DNA of 64,000 bases, from assembly GCF_008831265.1 (NCBI RefSeq), contig NZ_VTTH01000001.1:310001-374000 (forward strand), read 5' to 3'. Below, piece after piece: positions 10,428 through 20,241 of this stretch (within the stretch, counting starts at the first letter, position 1; each line of letters opens with the position of its first letter). The notes below the pieces were generated by a model. It saw only the letters and a list, made by a program, of their open reading frames with translations, was not told where the DNA came from and ran no database searches. The DNA comes from Lacisediminimonas profundi (lineage in GTDB: Bacteria > Pseudomonadota > Gammaproteobacteria > Burkholderiales > Burkholderiaceae_D). Made by a program: the position numbers and the translations under genes.

Positions 10428-13151
10428 TCAGGTTTTGAATACGGCCCGGAAAAGAGCCAGGACCTGTCCGGTTTCCGCCTCCACCTTCACCTTCTCCACC
10501 CGTGCCCGGTCCGCGCCCTGCAAGCGTATCTGGTGCTGCATCCGCCTGAATTTCCGGTACGCGTCGGCGACGTCCACGGCCAGTGCGCGGTCGATCAAGC
10601 CCAACTCCCCGCACAGCTTCAAGAGCGCAATATTCCCGATATCCGCCGTCAGTTCCGGATAGCGCGCCGCATGCAGCAGAACCAGGTACTGGACCATGAA
10701 TTCGATATCGATCATGCCGCCTGCATCGTGCTTGAGATCGAACTGCGCCGAGCGGTTCGGGTGGGCCTCGTGCATTTTCTGCCGCATCGACAGGATTTCG
10801 TCCCGCAAACTCGCTTCTTCACGAGGCTGGCGCAGCACTGCCGTGCGTACCTCCTCGAAGCGCGCGCCAATCTCGGCGTCGCCCGAGCAGAAGCGGGCAC
10901 GGGTCAGCGCCTGGTGTTCCCATACCCAGGCCGAACCCTTCTGGTATTTCTCGAACGAATCGATCGATGTCACCATCAGCCCGCTGGCGCCGTCCGGACG
11001 CAGCGCAATGTCGATGTCGAACAAGACACCTGCCGGCGTGTGGGTTGTCATCCATGTGATGAAGCGCTGCGCGAGTTTTGCATATAGCATCGGCGCATCG
11101 GGATGCTCATCCTGGTACACGAAAACGACGTCCAGGTCGGATGCATAGCCAAGTTCCTTGCCGCCCAGCTTGCCATAGGCGATCACGCCGAATCGCGGCA
11201 CCTCGCGATGGCGGTTGGGGAGGGTTTGCCACACCGCATGCAGGGTTGCGCCGACCAGCACGTCAGCCAGGGCCGACAGGTGGTCCGCCAGGCGCTCCAC
11301 CGTCAGTTGGCCCTCCAGGTCCTGCGCCAGCAAGCGCAGCAACTGGGCATGATGCAGTTCACGCAGCATATCCATCTGGCGTTCGGTGTCGCCGGGTATC
11401 GCATCGAGCTGGCGCCGGCATTCGATCGCGAACGCGCTCCAGTCCGGCTCGGCCTCCAGCGAATGGGTGTCCAGCAGTTCGTCGAGAAGCAGCGGATGCC
11501 GGGTCAGATACTTGGCGGCCCAGTCGCTGGCATTCATCATGCGCACCACCCGGGCCAGGGCTTTCGGATATTCGGTGAGCAGGGACAGATAGGCGGCCCG
11601 GCGCGCGATCGCCTCGAAGAAGTCGAGCAGGCGCGAGAGGGTTGCGGCGCGGTTCAATTCCATCGCAGCGACCATGGCCAGCGCGTTGTTGAGCAAGGTC
11701 AGCAGCTTGGCGTGGCTGGCGGCAGGCAAGGCCTGCACGCGCGGCGAATTGATGCTGCCAAACAGGCGCCGTGCGGTCGATTGCGCATCGTCGAACCCGA
11801 GGCGTTCAAGCTGTGCTGCGATTGCTTCTTCGCTGTCGTGTTCGCCCAGCAGCGGCGCCCGCGCCGCGCCATCCTGATTTTCGCCGCTGCTGCTGCCGGT
11901 CTTTTCACTGAACATTTCATCGAACTGCGTGGCAACGAAATGCCTGTGCCGGGCCAGTGCGTCGAGCAGGGCGGCAGGGGTGTCGTAGTCCATCATGCGC
12001 GCCACCAGCGCCACGTCGTCGGGGCTGGCCGGCAGGTTGTGCGTCTGCGCGTCGTCCAGGTACTGCAAGCGGTGCTCGAGGTTGCGCAGGAAAGTATAGG
12101 AATCGAGCAGGCCATCAACCACGGCTGGCGCGAGCAGGTTCTTGCGCGCCAGCGTAGCCAGCGTGCCACGCGTGGAACGGTCGCGCAGGTCCGGGTCACG
12201 GCCGCCGCGGATCAGCTGGAACACCTGGGCCAGGAATTCGATTTCCCGTATGCCGCCACGACCGAGCTTGACGTTGTTGCTGCGTTCCGGATGGCGGCTT
12301 TCCTGCCGTGTCACTTCTGCCCGGATTTGCGCATGCATGTCGCGCAGCGCATGGATCGCGCCATAGTCCAGGTAGCGGCGGTAGACGAAGGGGCGCACCA
12401 CGCTGTCGAGCAAGGCAATATCCTCCGGCCGGCCCGTGACGGCCCGTGCCTTGACCCAGGCATAGCGTTCCCATTCGCGGCCCTGGACCATCAGGTATTG
12501 CTCGACCATGTTCATGCTGGCGACCAGCGGGCCGGAGTTGCCGTTCGGCCGCAGTGCCATGTCGACCCGGAAGCTGTAGCCGTCTTCCGCGATGGCAGAG
12601 ATGTCAGCGATCAGCCGCTTTCCCAGCCGTACGAAAAATTCGTGGTTGGACAACTGCCGCTGGCTGTCGGCATCTGCGCGCGTGTCGCCGTCTTCGTTGT
12701 AGACAAAGATCAGGTCGATATCGGACGAGACATTCAATTCATGCCCGCCCAGCTTGCCCATGCCCAGCACCATCAGTTCCTGCGGCGTACCGCTTTCCTC
12801 GCCGATCGGCTCGCCATGCGCGGCCACCAGTTCGGCATGCAGGGCCTGCTGGTGCGTGCGCACGACGAAGTCGGCGAAGCCGGAAATTGTCGTCATTACC
12901 TCGTCCAGGTCGGCCGCGCCTGTCAGGTCGCGCTGTATCAGGACGGCCAGCACCAAATTGCGCACCCGCCGCATGGCGCGGGGCAGTGCCATGCCCGCGG
13001 CAGTTTCGTTTTGTAACAGGCGAGTAAAATCAGGTGTTGAGAGAGATAATCCGGCAAGGCTCTCGACTTGCTGGAGGCGGGCGGGGTCGGCATTGAGCCA
13101 GCGCTGGACGAACCGCGAGTCCCTGGCATCAGTCAAACTTCGATTGGTCAT
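10428..13151 (-). CDS. glnE: Bifunctional glutamine synthetase adenylyltransferase / adenylyl-removing enzyme
   Basis: Controls glutamine synthetase by adding or removing AMP in response to PII and glutamine. The 907-residue protein contains two nucleotidyltransferase domains: the adenylyl-removing one with GKLGGHELNVSSDIDLIF (about 130-148) and the adenylylating one with YGKLGGKELGYASDLDVVF (about 645-665). Both keep the G-G and D-x-D residues needed for metal and nucleotide binding. It is divergent from yhdP, with about 120 bp between the start codons. Confidence 0.97.
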   Translation of the reverse strand: MTNRSLTDARDSRFVQRWLNADPARLQQVESLAGLSLSTPDFTRLLQNETAAGMALPRAMRRVRNLVLAVLIQRDLTGAADLDEVMTTISGFADFVVRTHQQALHAELVAAHGEPIGEESGTPQELMVLGMGKLGGHELNVSSDIDLIFVYNEDGDTRADADSQRQLSNHEFFVRLGKRLIADISAIAEDGYSFRVDMALRPNGNSGPLVASMNMVEQYLMVQGREWERYAWVKARAVTGRPEDIALLDSVVRPFVYRRYLDYGAIHALRDMHAQIRAEVTRQESRHPERSNNVKLGRGGIREIEFLAQVFQLIRGGRDPDLRDRSTRGTLATLARKNLLAPAVVDGLLDSYTFLRNLEHRLQYLDDAQTHNLPASPDDVALVARMMDYDTPAALLDALARHRHFVATQFDEMFSEKTGSSSGENQDGAARAPLLGEHDSEEAIAAQLERLGFDDAQSTARRLFGSINSPRVQALPAASHAKLLTLLNNALAMVAAMELNRAATLSRLLDFFEAIARRAAYLSLLTEYPKALARVVRMMNASDWAAKYLTRHPLLLDELLDTHSLEAEPDWSAFAIECRRQLDAIPGDTERQMDMLRELHHAQLLRLLAQDLEGQLTVERLADHLSALADVLVGATLHAVWQTLPNRHREVPRFGVIAYGKLGGKELGYASDLDVVFVYQDEHPDAPMLYAKLAQRFITWMTTHTPAGVLFDIDIALRPDGASGLMVTSIDSFEKYQKGSAWVWEHQALTRARFCSGDAEIGARFEEVRTAVLRQPREEASLRDEILSMRQKMHEAHPNRSAQFDLKHDAGGMIDIEFMVQYLVLLHAARYPELTADIGNIALLKLCGELGLIDRALAVDVADAYRKFRRMQHQIRLQGADRARVEKVKVEAETGQVLALFRAVFKT

Positions 13152-13271
13152 AAAAAAATGAAACGAGAGGGTTGATCTTGCATTTGTACGTCCTGTTCAT
13201 CCTGTGCATCCTGTCCGCCGCAGCGTCCCGCCGCCGCCGCGGGAACAACCAGTCCTGCCATTGCGTGGTTG

Positions 13272-16200
13272 ATGCCTTCCACTGATCAAGCCGAAGCGGT
13301 GCGCAGGGCCGGCCCCGGCCCTGTCAGGGCCGCCGGGCGGGCGGCCTTGCACGGCATCCGTTCGCTCAACCGTGCCACCCTCCGGATACTTGCCATCCTG
13401 TTCAAGTCGCTGGTGGTCGGCTACTTTGCATTTTGCGTGCTGTTCCTTGCCCTGCGCTACGTCGTCCTGCCCAACATTGACCAGTACAAGGGCACGGTCG
13501 AGCAGGTTGCCACCCGCGTCGTCGGCCGTCCGGTCGTGATTGGTACCATCCATGCATCCTGGCATGGACTGAATCCCAAGCTGGTGTTGAACGATGTCGC
13601 GATCCACAACCGCACGGGCGAGGTCGCCCTCAGCCTGCCGCGGGTATCGGCAACGATATCATGGTGGTCGGTCGTTGTTGCCAATCTGCGTCTGGAAGCG
13701 CTGGAGATATTGCGCCCGGACCTCGAAATCGAGCGCGATGCGGAAGGTAGCCTGTTTGTCGGCGGCATCTATATCGATCCGGCCAGCAAGAGCGATGGCA
13801 GCGGACTGGACTGGCTGTTGCAGCAGCAGCAAATCGTCGTCCGGGATGGCTGGGTGCGCTGGAAGGATGCCCGGCGCAATGCCCCCGAGCTGGTTCTGGG
13901 CCAGATGACCGCGGTCATCGAAAACAACTGGTTGCAGCATCGCATCGCCATCAAGGCCACGCCACCGCCTGAGGTAGGGGCGCCACTGGACCTTCGTGCC
14001 CGTTTTTCCCATTCGCCGTTCGCACAGCGCATCTCGGATCCAAAGGGCTGGACGGGAACCTTGTATGCGGACTGGCGCGAAGCCGACCTTGCGCGCGGCG
14101 CGACATGGATCGATTATCCGGTCGAGATACAGCAGGGACGCGGAGCGGTGCGTGCCTGGCTCAGTTTCGATCATGCAGCCGTAGTCGACCTGACCGCCGA
14201 CCTGAGCCTGTCGGGCCTCTCCACGCGCCTGCGGCCCGACCTCGACGTGTTGAACCTTGCGCGGGTCGAGGGCCGGGTTGCTGCCGCCGAGACGCTGGGC
14301 AAGCGCCCCGACAGGCTGTTCTCGTACGGCCGTCGCGGCCACAGGTTTGCGCTCCAGGATTTTTCATTCGAGACCAGTGACGGCCTGCGGTTGCCGCCGA
14401 CCACGATCCGCGAGCGCTTCGTCAGCGCCAGCGGCACCCGGCCTGCGAACACCGAAGTGGAACTGGCCTCGGCCGACCTGCAGGCCCTGGCGAGTTTCGC
14501 CAGCCGATTGCCGCTGAGCGAGGAGCAGCGGCGCCTGATAGCCGACCTGGCGCCCGAAGGCCGCCTGACGAATTTCAGCGCGAAATGGCAGGGCATGTAC
14601 CCGGACATCAAGTCTTATCAGGTGAAGGGCGATTTCGCAGCGCTTGGCATACGGCCGCAACCGGCCCGGCCGGGGCGCGCAAAGACTTCTACTACAGCAG
14701 CGGTGCCGGCAGTGCCGGCGATACCCGGGATCGCGAACATGACCGGATCGGTCGACCTGAACGAACAGGGCGGCAATCTCAGGATCAATGCGGAAAAGGC
14801 AGCCTTGCAAGTGCCGGGCCTTTTTGCCGAGCCCGAGCTGGGATTCGACGAACTGGAACTCGCTGCGCGCTGGACGTTGCAGGAAGGCAACCGCCTGCAG
14901 TTCCAGGTCAATAATTCGCGCTTCCTGCATGAAGGCATGCGCGGGTCGCTCGCCGGGCGTTATTCCACCACGCTGGGTAGCAAGCAGGCCGGGCGCGGCG
15001 CGCTGGAATTGCAGGGGCACCTGGATCAGGCAGACATGCGCAGGACAAGCCGCTACCTGCCACTGAAGGCCTCGCCCGACGTGACGCACTGGCTGAGCGG
15101 CGGACTGCAGGACGGGAAGCTCAATGACGTGACGCTTGTATTGAAAGGCAACCTGGACGATTTCCCTTTCCGTACCACTCGTCCCGGCGAAAAGCCCAAA
15201 GGCCAGTTCACTGTCAGCGGCCGCATCGAGAACGGCAAGCTGGATTACGCGCCAGGCCAGTTCGCACAGGGCGATCGTTCGCGCCAGATGTGGCCGTCGA
15301 TCGAGAACATCAACGGGCGCTTGCTGATTGACCGCACCCGGCTGGAGGTCCGCGCCGATACTGCCAGGTCGCACAATGTGGCCTTGTCCAATGTCCTGGC
15401 AGGCATACCTGACCTGATCGCCGCCAGTCCGCTGCTGTCGGTGACCGGGACCGCCCAAGGGCCGCTGCAGGAACTGCTCGGATTTACCGTCCAGTCGCCG
15501 GTCGGCGGGTGGATCGGACACTTCACGGAACAGACGCGTGCCGCCGGCAGCGCCAAGCTGTTGCTGAACCTTCAGCTGCCTTTGCATGAGATGGAAAGTT
15601 CGAAGGTGAAGGGTACGTTGCAGTTCGCTAACAACGACGTCACGCTGTTTGATAACATGCCGCCGCTGTCGCGAACTACCGGGGAACTGCGCTTCAGTGA
15701 AACCGGTTTCGAATTGTCGGGCTTGCGCGCAAATTTCCTTGGCGGACCGGTCGCGCTTTCGGGCGGCAGCCAGCGCGAAGGACTGATTGCGGTACGCGCT
15801 GAAGGCGCGGCCTCGGTCGAGGAGTTGCGCCGCACCTATTCCACGCCCGTCATGCAACGGCTGCTTCAGCGGGTGAATGGCGGATCGCGCTATGTGCTGC
15901 AGGTGAATGTGCGCGACAAACGTCCCGACATCATCCTCGAGTCGAGCATGCAGGGAATCGGACTGGATTTTCCATCGCCCTTGCGCAAGGTGCCCGGAGA
16001 AGCGATGCCGCTGCGTTTTGAACTGACCGGACTGGCGCCCGAAGCGAGCGGCGCGCAGCGCGATGAGATCAAGGCCAGCCTGGGCACTACCATCAACGCC
16101 CGTTACCAACGTCGCAAGGGCACCGGAAATGACGCCACTTGGGAAGTGGTCCGTGCCGGAATCGGCGTCAACGTTCCCGCACCGCAGCCGGACGCCGGAC

Positions 16201-17528
16201 TGGTGGTCAACGTCAACCTGCGCTCGCTCGATATCGACGCCTGGCGTTCCAGCATGGCGGCCATCGCGGGCAAGGCGGACGCAGCGGGAGCTCCTGCAGC
16301 GTCCGCCAAAGCCGCTGCTGACGGCCTCGACCTCGCGCAGTATTTCGAGCCCGAAGTGCTGGCTGCGCGCGCCACCGAGCTGACGGTAGGGAACAAGAAG
16401 CTGGAGAACGTTGTTGTCGGCGCCTCGCACCAGGACGGTCTATGGCAGGCAAACATCGAGTCGGACCAGATGTCGGGTTACCTGTCCTGGGCCGAGTCAC
16501 GCTCGGGCCGTGGTGCGGGACGGGTCACGGCGCGGCTGGCCTCGCTGATCATTCCCCCATCCGCTGCAGGCGATGTGTCCGATCTGCTCGAAGGGAAGGG
16601 GGCGGCGACGCGTATCCCGGCGCTGGACGTGGTGGCCGAGAATTTCGAACTGTTCAACAAGAAATTCGGCCGCCTCGAGTTGAATGCGAACAATGCTTCA
16701 ACGCCGACTGGCCGCGAATGGCGCATCAACAAGCTGTCGGTGATCAACGGCGATGCCACCATGGCGGCCACCGGCAGCTACCAGTCGCGTGCCGGGCAAA
16801 GCCAGTCCACGCTCAACTACAAGCTTGATATCGGGGACGCCGGCCGCCTGCTCGACCGCCTGGGATTTCCCAGCGTGCTGCGCGGCGGCAAGGGCACGAT
16901 GACGGGCGATGTCAGCTGGAATGGCTTGCCATTCTCGATCGACATTCCCTCATTGTCGGGCCAGCTCAATCTCGACGTGGCGGCCGGCCAGTTTCTCAAG
17001 GTCGACCCGGGCGCGGCGAAATTGCTGGGGGTGCTGAGCCTGCAGGCACTTCCGCGCCGGCTCACGCTCGACTTCCGCGACGTGTTCTCGGAGGGTTTCT
17101 CGTTCGATGGCGCGACCGCCGCAGCCAACATCTCGCAGGGCGTGATGAAAACCGACAATTTCAAGATGCGCAGCGTGAATGCCGCGGTCCTGATGAATGG
17201 CACGGTCGACCTGGCGCGGGAAACCCAGAACATGCATGTGGTCGTGATACCGGAAATCAACGCCGGCGCGGCCTCGGTTGCCTATGGACTGATGGTCAAT
17301 CCCGTGCTCGGGATCGGCTCGTTCCTGGCCCAGCTGTTCCTGCGCGATCCGCTGATGCGCGCCTTCACGATGGAATACGAGATCACTGGGCCATGGAAAG
17401 ACCCGTCGATACGCAAGCTGGCCCGATCGAACTCCGCTGGCACCGGCAGCGACAGCGACAGCCAGGGCGGCAGTGGCAACAATGGTTCCACCGGAGCCGA
17501 GCCGGCTCCATCCAATCCGAAAAACTGA
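13272..17528 (+). CDS. yhdP: YhdP family protein (AsmA-like, intermembrane phospholipid transport)
   Basis: Large envelope protein of the AsmA-like group. In Escherichia coli, YhdP, TamB and YdbH bridge inner and outer membranes and carry phospholipid. The 1418-residue protein has one membrane segment near residues 40-62 (ILFKSLVVGYFAFCVLFLAL), then a long repetitive beta-rich periplasmic region, then the conserved C-terminal end with AAKLLGVLSLQALPRRLTLD and a low-complexity Ser/Gly tail. I chose the ATG at 13272 over the TTG three bases earlier; no strong ribosome site marks either. It heads a likely operon with the amidohydrolase and tldD, paralleling the yhdP-tldD adjacency of enterobacteria. 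Confidence 0.92.
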   Translation: MPSTDQAEAVRRAGPGPVRAAGRAALHGIRSLNRATLRILAILFKSLVVGYFAFCVLFLALRYVVLPNIDQYKGTVEQVATRVVGRPVVIGTIHASWHGLNPKLVLNDVAIHNRTGEVALSLPRVSATISWWSVVVANLRLEALEILRPDLEIERDAEGSLFVGGIYIDPASKSDGSGLDWLLQQQQIVVRDGWVRWKDARRNAPELVLGQMTAVIENNWLQHRIAIKATPPPEVGAPLDLRARFSHSPFAQRISDPKGWTGTLYADWREADLARGATWIDYPVEIQQGRGAVRAWLSFDHAAVVDLTADLSLSGLSTRLRPDLDVLNLARVEGRVAAAETLGKRPDRLFSYGRRGHRFALQDFSFETSDGLRLPPTTIRERFVSASGTRPANTEVELASADLQALASFASRLPLSEEQRRLIADLAPEGRLTNFSAKWQGMYPDIKSYQVKGDFAALGIRPQPARPGRAKTSTTAAVPAVPAIPGIANMTGSVDLNEQGGNLRINAEKAALQVPGLFAEPELGFDELELAARWTLQEGNRLQFQVNNSRFLHEGMRGSLAGRYSTTLGSKQAGRGALELQGHLDQADMRRTSRYLPLKASPDVTHWLSGGLQDGKLNDVTLVLKGNLDDFPFRTTRPGEKPKGQFTVSGRIENGKLDYAPGQFAQGDRSRQMWPSIENINGRLLIDRTRLEVRADTARSHNVALSNVLAGIPDLIAASPLLSVTGTAQGPLQELLGFTVQSPVGGWIGHFTEQTRAAGSAKLLLNLQLPLHEMESSKVKGTLQFANNDVTLFDNMPPLSRTTGELRFSETGFELSGLRANFLGGPVALSGGSQREGLIAVRAEGAASVEELRRTYSTPVMQRLLQRVNGGSRYVLQVNVRDKRPDIILESSMQGIGLDFPSPLRKVPGEAMPLRFELTGLAPEASGAQRDEIKASLGTTINARYQRRKGTGNDATWEVVRAGIGVNVPAPQPDAGLVVNVNLRSLDIDAWRSSMAAIAGKADAAGAPAASAKAAADGLDLAQYFEPEVLAARATELTVGNKKLENVVVGASHQDGLWQANIESDQMSGYLSWAESRSGRGAGRVTARLASLIIPPSAAGDVSDLLEGKGAATRIPALDVVAENFELFNKKFGRLELNANNASTPTGREWRINKLSVINGDATMAATGSYQSRAGQSQSTLNYKLDIGDAGRLLDRLGFPSVLRGGKGTMTGDVSWNGLPFSIDIPSLSGQLNLDVAAGQFLKVDPGAAKLLGVLSLQALPRRLTLDFRDVFSEGFSFDGATAAANISQGVMKTDNFKMRSVNAAVLMNGTVDLARETQNMHVVVIPEINAGAASVAYGLMVNPVLGIGSFLAQLFLRDPLMRAFTMEYEITGPWKDPSIRKLARSNSAGTGSDSDSQGGSGNNGSTGAEPAPSNPKN

Positions 17529-17537
17529 ACATTCGCC

Positions 17538-18350
17538 ATGACTGATCCCGATTCGATGAAAGTTGCCGCCATCCAGATGGTCTCGTCTCCCGATGTCGGG
17601 GAGAACATGGCGCGTGCGCGCCAGCTGGTGGCCGACGCGGTGGGGCAGGGCGCACGGCTGGTGCTGCTTCCCGAGTACTGGCCGATACTCGGCATGCGCG
17701 ACACCGACAAGGTCGCGGTGGCCGAGCCGTTCGGCGCCGGCCCGATACAGCAATGGATGGCGGAGACGGCGCGGGAGCATGGAATCTGGCTGATTGGCGG
17801 CACGGTGCCGCTGGTTTCCCCGGAGCCGGGCAAAGTCCTCAATACCTGCCTCGTCTACGGTCCCGCGGGCGAACTGGTGGCGCGCTACGACAAGATCCAT
17901 CTGTTCGGGTTCACCCGTGGCGAAGAGTCATATAACGAATCGCGCACCATCCGCCCGGGTTCAGAGGTCGCCAGCTTCGAAGCGCCGATCGGCAGGGTCG
18001 GGCTGTCGGTCTGCTATGACCTGCGTTTCCCGGAACTGTACCGGGCGATGGGCACCTGCTCGCTGATCGTCGTCCCATCCGCCTTTACCTGGACCACTGG
18101 CCGTGCCCACTGGGAAATCCTGCTGCGCGCGCGCGCCATCGAAAACCAGTGCTATGTGCTGGCCGCAGCGCAGGGGGGCGAGCACAGCAACGGCCGCAGG
18201 ACCTGGGGCCATACGATGCTGGTCGACCCGTGGGGGGAAATCCTGTCGGTCGTGCCCGAAGGCGAAGGATGCGCGGCCGGCGAATTGCGGGCGGATACGC
18301 TGCAACGGATCAGGGACAGTCTTCCGGCATTGCAGCATCGGCGCCTGTGA
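17538..18350 (+). CDS. Carbon-nitrogen hydrolase (nitrilase superfamily, Nit/omega-amidase type)
   Basis: A nitrilase-superfamily amidase of 270 residues. The catalytic triad is visible: Glu in LLPEYWPI, Lys in YDKIHLF and Cys in SVCYDLRFPELYR. The closest groups are Nit1/YbeM-type enzymes that remove deaminated glutathione, and omega-amidases; the sequence alone does not fix the substrate. It begins 9 bp after yhdP and is followed by tldD, so it is probably in the same transcript. Family assignment is firm, substrate is inference. Confidence 0.9.
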   Translation: MTDPDSMKVAAIQMVSSPDVGENMARARQLVADAVGQGARLVLLPEYWPILGMRDTDKVAVAEPFGAGPIQQWMAETAREHGIWLIGGTVPLVSPEPGKVLNTCLVYGPAGELVARYDKIHLFGFTRGEESYNESRTIRPGSEVASFEAPIGRVGLSVCYDLRFPELYRAMGTCSLIVVPSAFTWTTGRAHWEILLRARAIENQCYVLAAAQGGEHSNGRRTWGHTMLVDPWGEILSVVPEGEGCAAGELRADTLQRIRDSLPALQHRRL

Positions 18351-18506
18351 GGCCGGGGTTCCGGCTTCTGTTCCAGGCAAACACCTGGTTCAGGCTTGCG
18401 GCCGCAGCCTGGACAGGGCCGGAACCAACAAGGGAAGCAGGAATCTCTACAATCTAGTACCCTTTCCCCATCATCCCTTTCAAGCGGCCCCGTGCTGCAT
18501 TCCTGC

Positions 18507-19967
18507 ATGAACCTGTTCGAACCCAATCTGAAGACGCTTGCCGTTGCCCGTGACATCCTGCTGACGCCATTCGGCCTGGAAGAAGCCACCCTGATCAAGA
18601 CCCTTGGCACGATGTTCACCCATCGGGTCGACTATGCAGATCTCTATTTCCAGTTCACCAAGAGCGAGGGCTGGAGCCTGGAGGAAGGCATCGTCAAGAC
18701 CGGGAGCTTCTCGATTGACCAGGGCGTCGGCGTGCGGGCAGTGTCGGGCGACAAGACAGCGTTCGCCTATTCGGACGAGATTTCCGAGCGTGCGCTGCTG
18801 GATGCCGTTGCCGCCACCCGGACCATCGCACGCCAGGGAGCGGGAAAGGTCAAGGTCGCGTCGGCAATCCGTGCGGTCGGCAGTCGTTCGCTCTACCTGC
18901 CGCTCGATCCTCTGACTTCGCTGGATGCGACCGCCAAGGTGCAGTTGCTGGAGAAGGTTGAGCGCATCGCCCGCGCCAAGGATCCGCGCGTGGTGCAGGT
19001 GATGGCAGGACTGGCCGGCGAATACGACGTGGTGCTGGTGGTGCGCAGCGACGGCGTACTGGCGGCGGACATCCGGCCGCTGGTGCGGGTTTCTGTCACA
19101 GTCATTGCGGAGCAGGACGGCCGCCGGGAGGTAGGTTCCTCGGGCGGTGGCGGGCGTTACAGCTTTGACTACTTCTCCGACGAGTTGCTGGAGCAATACG
19201 CAAGCGAGGCGGTGGCAGCCGCACTGGTCAACCTCGATGCGCGTCCAGCCCCGGCTGGCGCCATGACCGTCGTGCTTGGCCCCGGCTGGCCCGGCGTGCT
19301 GCTGCACGAGGCGATCGGCCACGGCCTGGAAGGAGATTTCAATCGCAAGGGTTCGAGCGCGTTTTCCGGCCGCATCGGCGAGCGGGTGGCCGCCAAGGGC
19401 GTGACTGTGGTCGATGACGGCACGCTGCCCGACCGGCGCGGCTCGCTCAACATGGATGACGAGGGCAACCCCACCCAGTGCACCACGCTGATCGAGGACG
19501 GCATATTGAAGGGCTACATCCAGGACACGATGAATGCGCGCCTGATGAAAATGCCAGTGACCGGTAATGCCCGGCGCGAATCGTTTGCCCATCTGCCGAT
19601 GCCGCGCATGACCAACACCTACATGCTCGCCGGCGACCGCGATCCGGCGGAAATCCTCGCGTCCGTTAAAAACGGACTGTACGCAGTCAATTTCGGTGGC
19701 GGCCAAGTGGATATCACGAATGGCAAGTTTGTGTTTTCGGCAAGCGAAGCGTACATGATCGAGGATGGCAAGATCACCTATCCGGTAAAGGGCGCGACCC
19801 TGATCGGCAACGGTCCGGACGTGCTCAATCGCGTCTCCATGATCGGCAACGACATGCGGCTCGACGCCGGCGTGGGCGTATGCGGCAAGGAAGGCCAGAG
19901 CGTGCCGGTGGGTGTTGGCCAGCCCACCATGCGCATCGAAGGCATGACTGTGGGCGGCACCGTGTAA
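18507..19967 (+). CDS. tldD: Metalloprotease TldD
   Basis: Zinc peptidase that works with TldE/PmbA to degrade unfolded peptides and mature modified peptides such as microcin B17. The 486-residue protein has the family zinc site HEAIGH at 267-272 and the conserved [11 protein letters not shown] segment. I chose the ATG at 18507 (MNLFEPN), where family similarity begins, over an in-frame start 37 codons earlier. No tldE partner lies in this window. The 156 bp gap from the nitrilase gene contains no clear terminator. Confidence 0.95.
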   Translation: MNLFEPNLKTLAVARDILLTPFGLEEATLIKTLGTMFTHRVDYADLYFQFTKSEGWSLEEGIVKTGSFSIDQGVGVRAVSGDKTAFAYSDEISERALLDAVAATRTIARQGAGKVKVASAIRAVGSRSLYLPLDPLTSLDATAKVQLLEKVERIARAKDPRVVQVMAGLAGEYDVVLVVRSDGVLAADIRPLVRVSVTVIAEQDGRREVGSSGGGGRYSFDYFSDELLEQYASEAVAAALVNLDARPAPAGAMTVVLGPGWPGVLLHEAIGHGLEGDFNRKGSSAFSGRIGERVAAKGVTVVDDGTLPDRRGSLNMDDEGNPTQCTTLIEDGILKGYIQDTMNARLMKMPVTGNARRESFAHLPMPRMTNTYMLAGDRDPAEILASVKNGLYAVNFGGGQVDITNGKFVFSASEAYMIEDGKITYPVKGATLIGNGPDVLNRVSMIGNDMRLDAGVGVCGKEGQSVPVGVGQPTMRIEGMTVGGTV

Positions 19968-19988
19968 TGGCCAGAATGGCGGCGGCGC

Positions 19989-20017
19989 TTGCCAAAATCC
20001 TTCATTTACTGCACTAT
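19989..20017 (+). promoter_or_regulatory. Candidate promoter of the aroG leader transcript
   Basis: TTGCCA at 19989-19994 and CACTAT at 20012-20017 are separated by 17 bp, about 50 bases upstream of the leader peptide ATG. The -35 is good and the -10 mediocre. A short dyad with GTAC arms lies just downstream, at about 20028-20046, and could be an operator; this is speculative. Confidence 0.35.
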
Positions 20018-20068
20018 TGATTTTAATCGTACGAATTTGAACGTACTCAAGAACCGAGCACAAAGCAC

Positions 20069-20143
20069 ATGACCGCGATTCGTTTCTTTCGCTTCCACTT
20101 TTACTTTAGCTATTCCAGCCCTCAGGCGGTGGAAAAGCGGTAA
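20069..20143 (+). CDS. Phe/Tyr-rich leader peptide of aroG (attenuation)
   Basis: A 24-codon ORF starting with ATG at 20069 and ending with TAA at 20141-20143. Codons 6-15 read FFRFHFYFSY, giving five Phe and two Tyr codons in ten, the pattern of a ribosome-stalling leader like PheL. It ends 33 bases before a 12 bp-stem terminator and lies 98 bases before the DAHP synthase gene. Within the leader, TTCCAC (20093-20098, in the Phe/Tyr codons) can pair with GTGGAA (20129-20134). The overlapping GGCGGT (20125-20130) can instead pair with ACCGCC in the terminator's left arm. This gives the mutually exclusive 1:2, 2:3 and 3:4 pairings of classical attenuation. The ribosome site is weak. Confidence 0.8.
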   Translation: MTAIRFFRFHFYFSYSSPQAVEKR

Positions 20144-20176
20144 GGTCGCGCAGCAAACGAGACTAACCGGATTTCT

Positions 20177-20210
20177 GAAAAAACCGCCCGCGATGGCGGT
20201 TTTTTCTTTT
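20177..20210 (+). terminator. Attenuator terminator upstream of aroG
   Basis: A perfect 12 bp stem pairs GAAAAAACCGCC (20177-20188) with GGCGGTTTTTTC (20195-20206) around the loop CGCGAT, followed by four more T. It is an intrinsic terminator placed between the leader peptide and aroG, so it would stop transcription before aroG unless the antiterminator with 20125-20130 forms. Confidence 0.88.
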
Positions 20211-20241
20211 GTACGATCACAGCACATCGATTGGAGAAAAC

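Noticed and set aside
14364-16430. Long minus-strand ORF opposite yhdP (688 codons), and similar ones opposite glnE (11103-13016), ileS (2801-4666) and tkt (7217-9250)
   Set aside because: Each overlaps a well-supported gene on the other strand and shows the composition of a codon shadow.
18351-18506. Possible small gene or RNA between the nitrilase-like gene and tldD
   Set aside because: Only a short GC-rich dyad and no ORF with a ribosome site; the gap is unremarkable.
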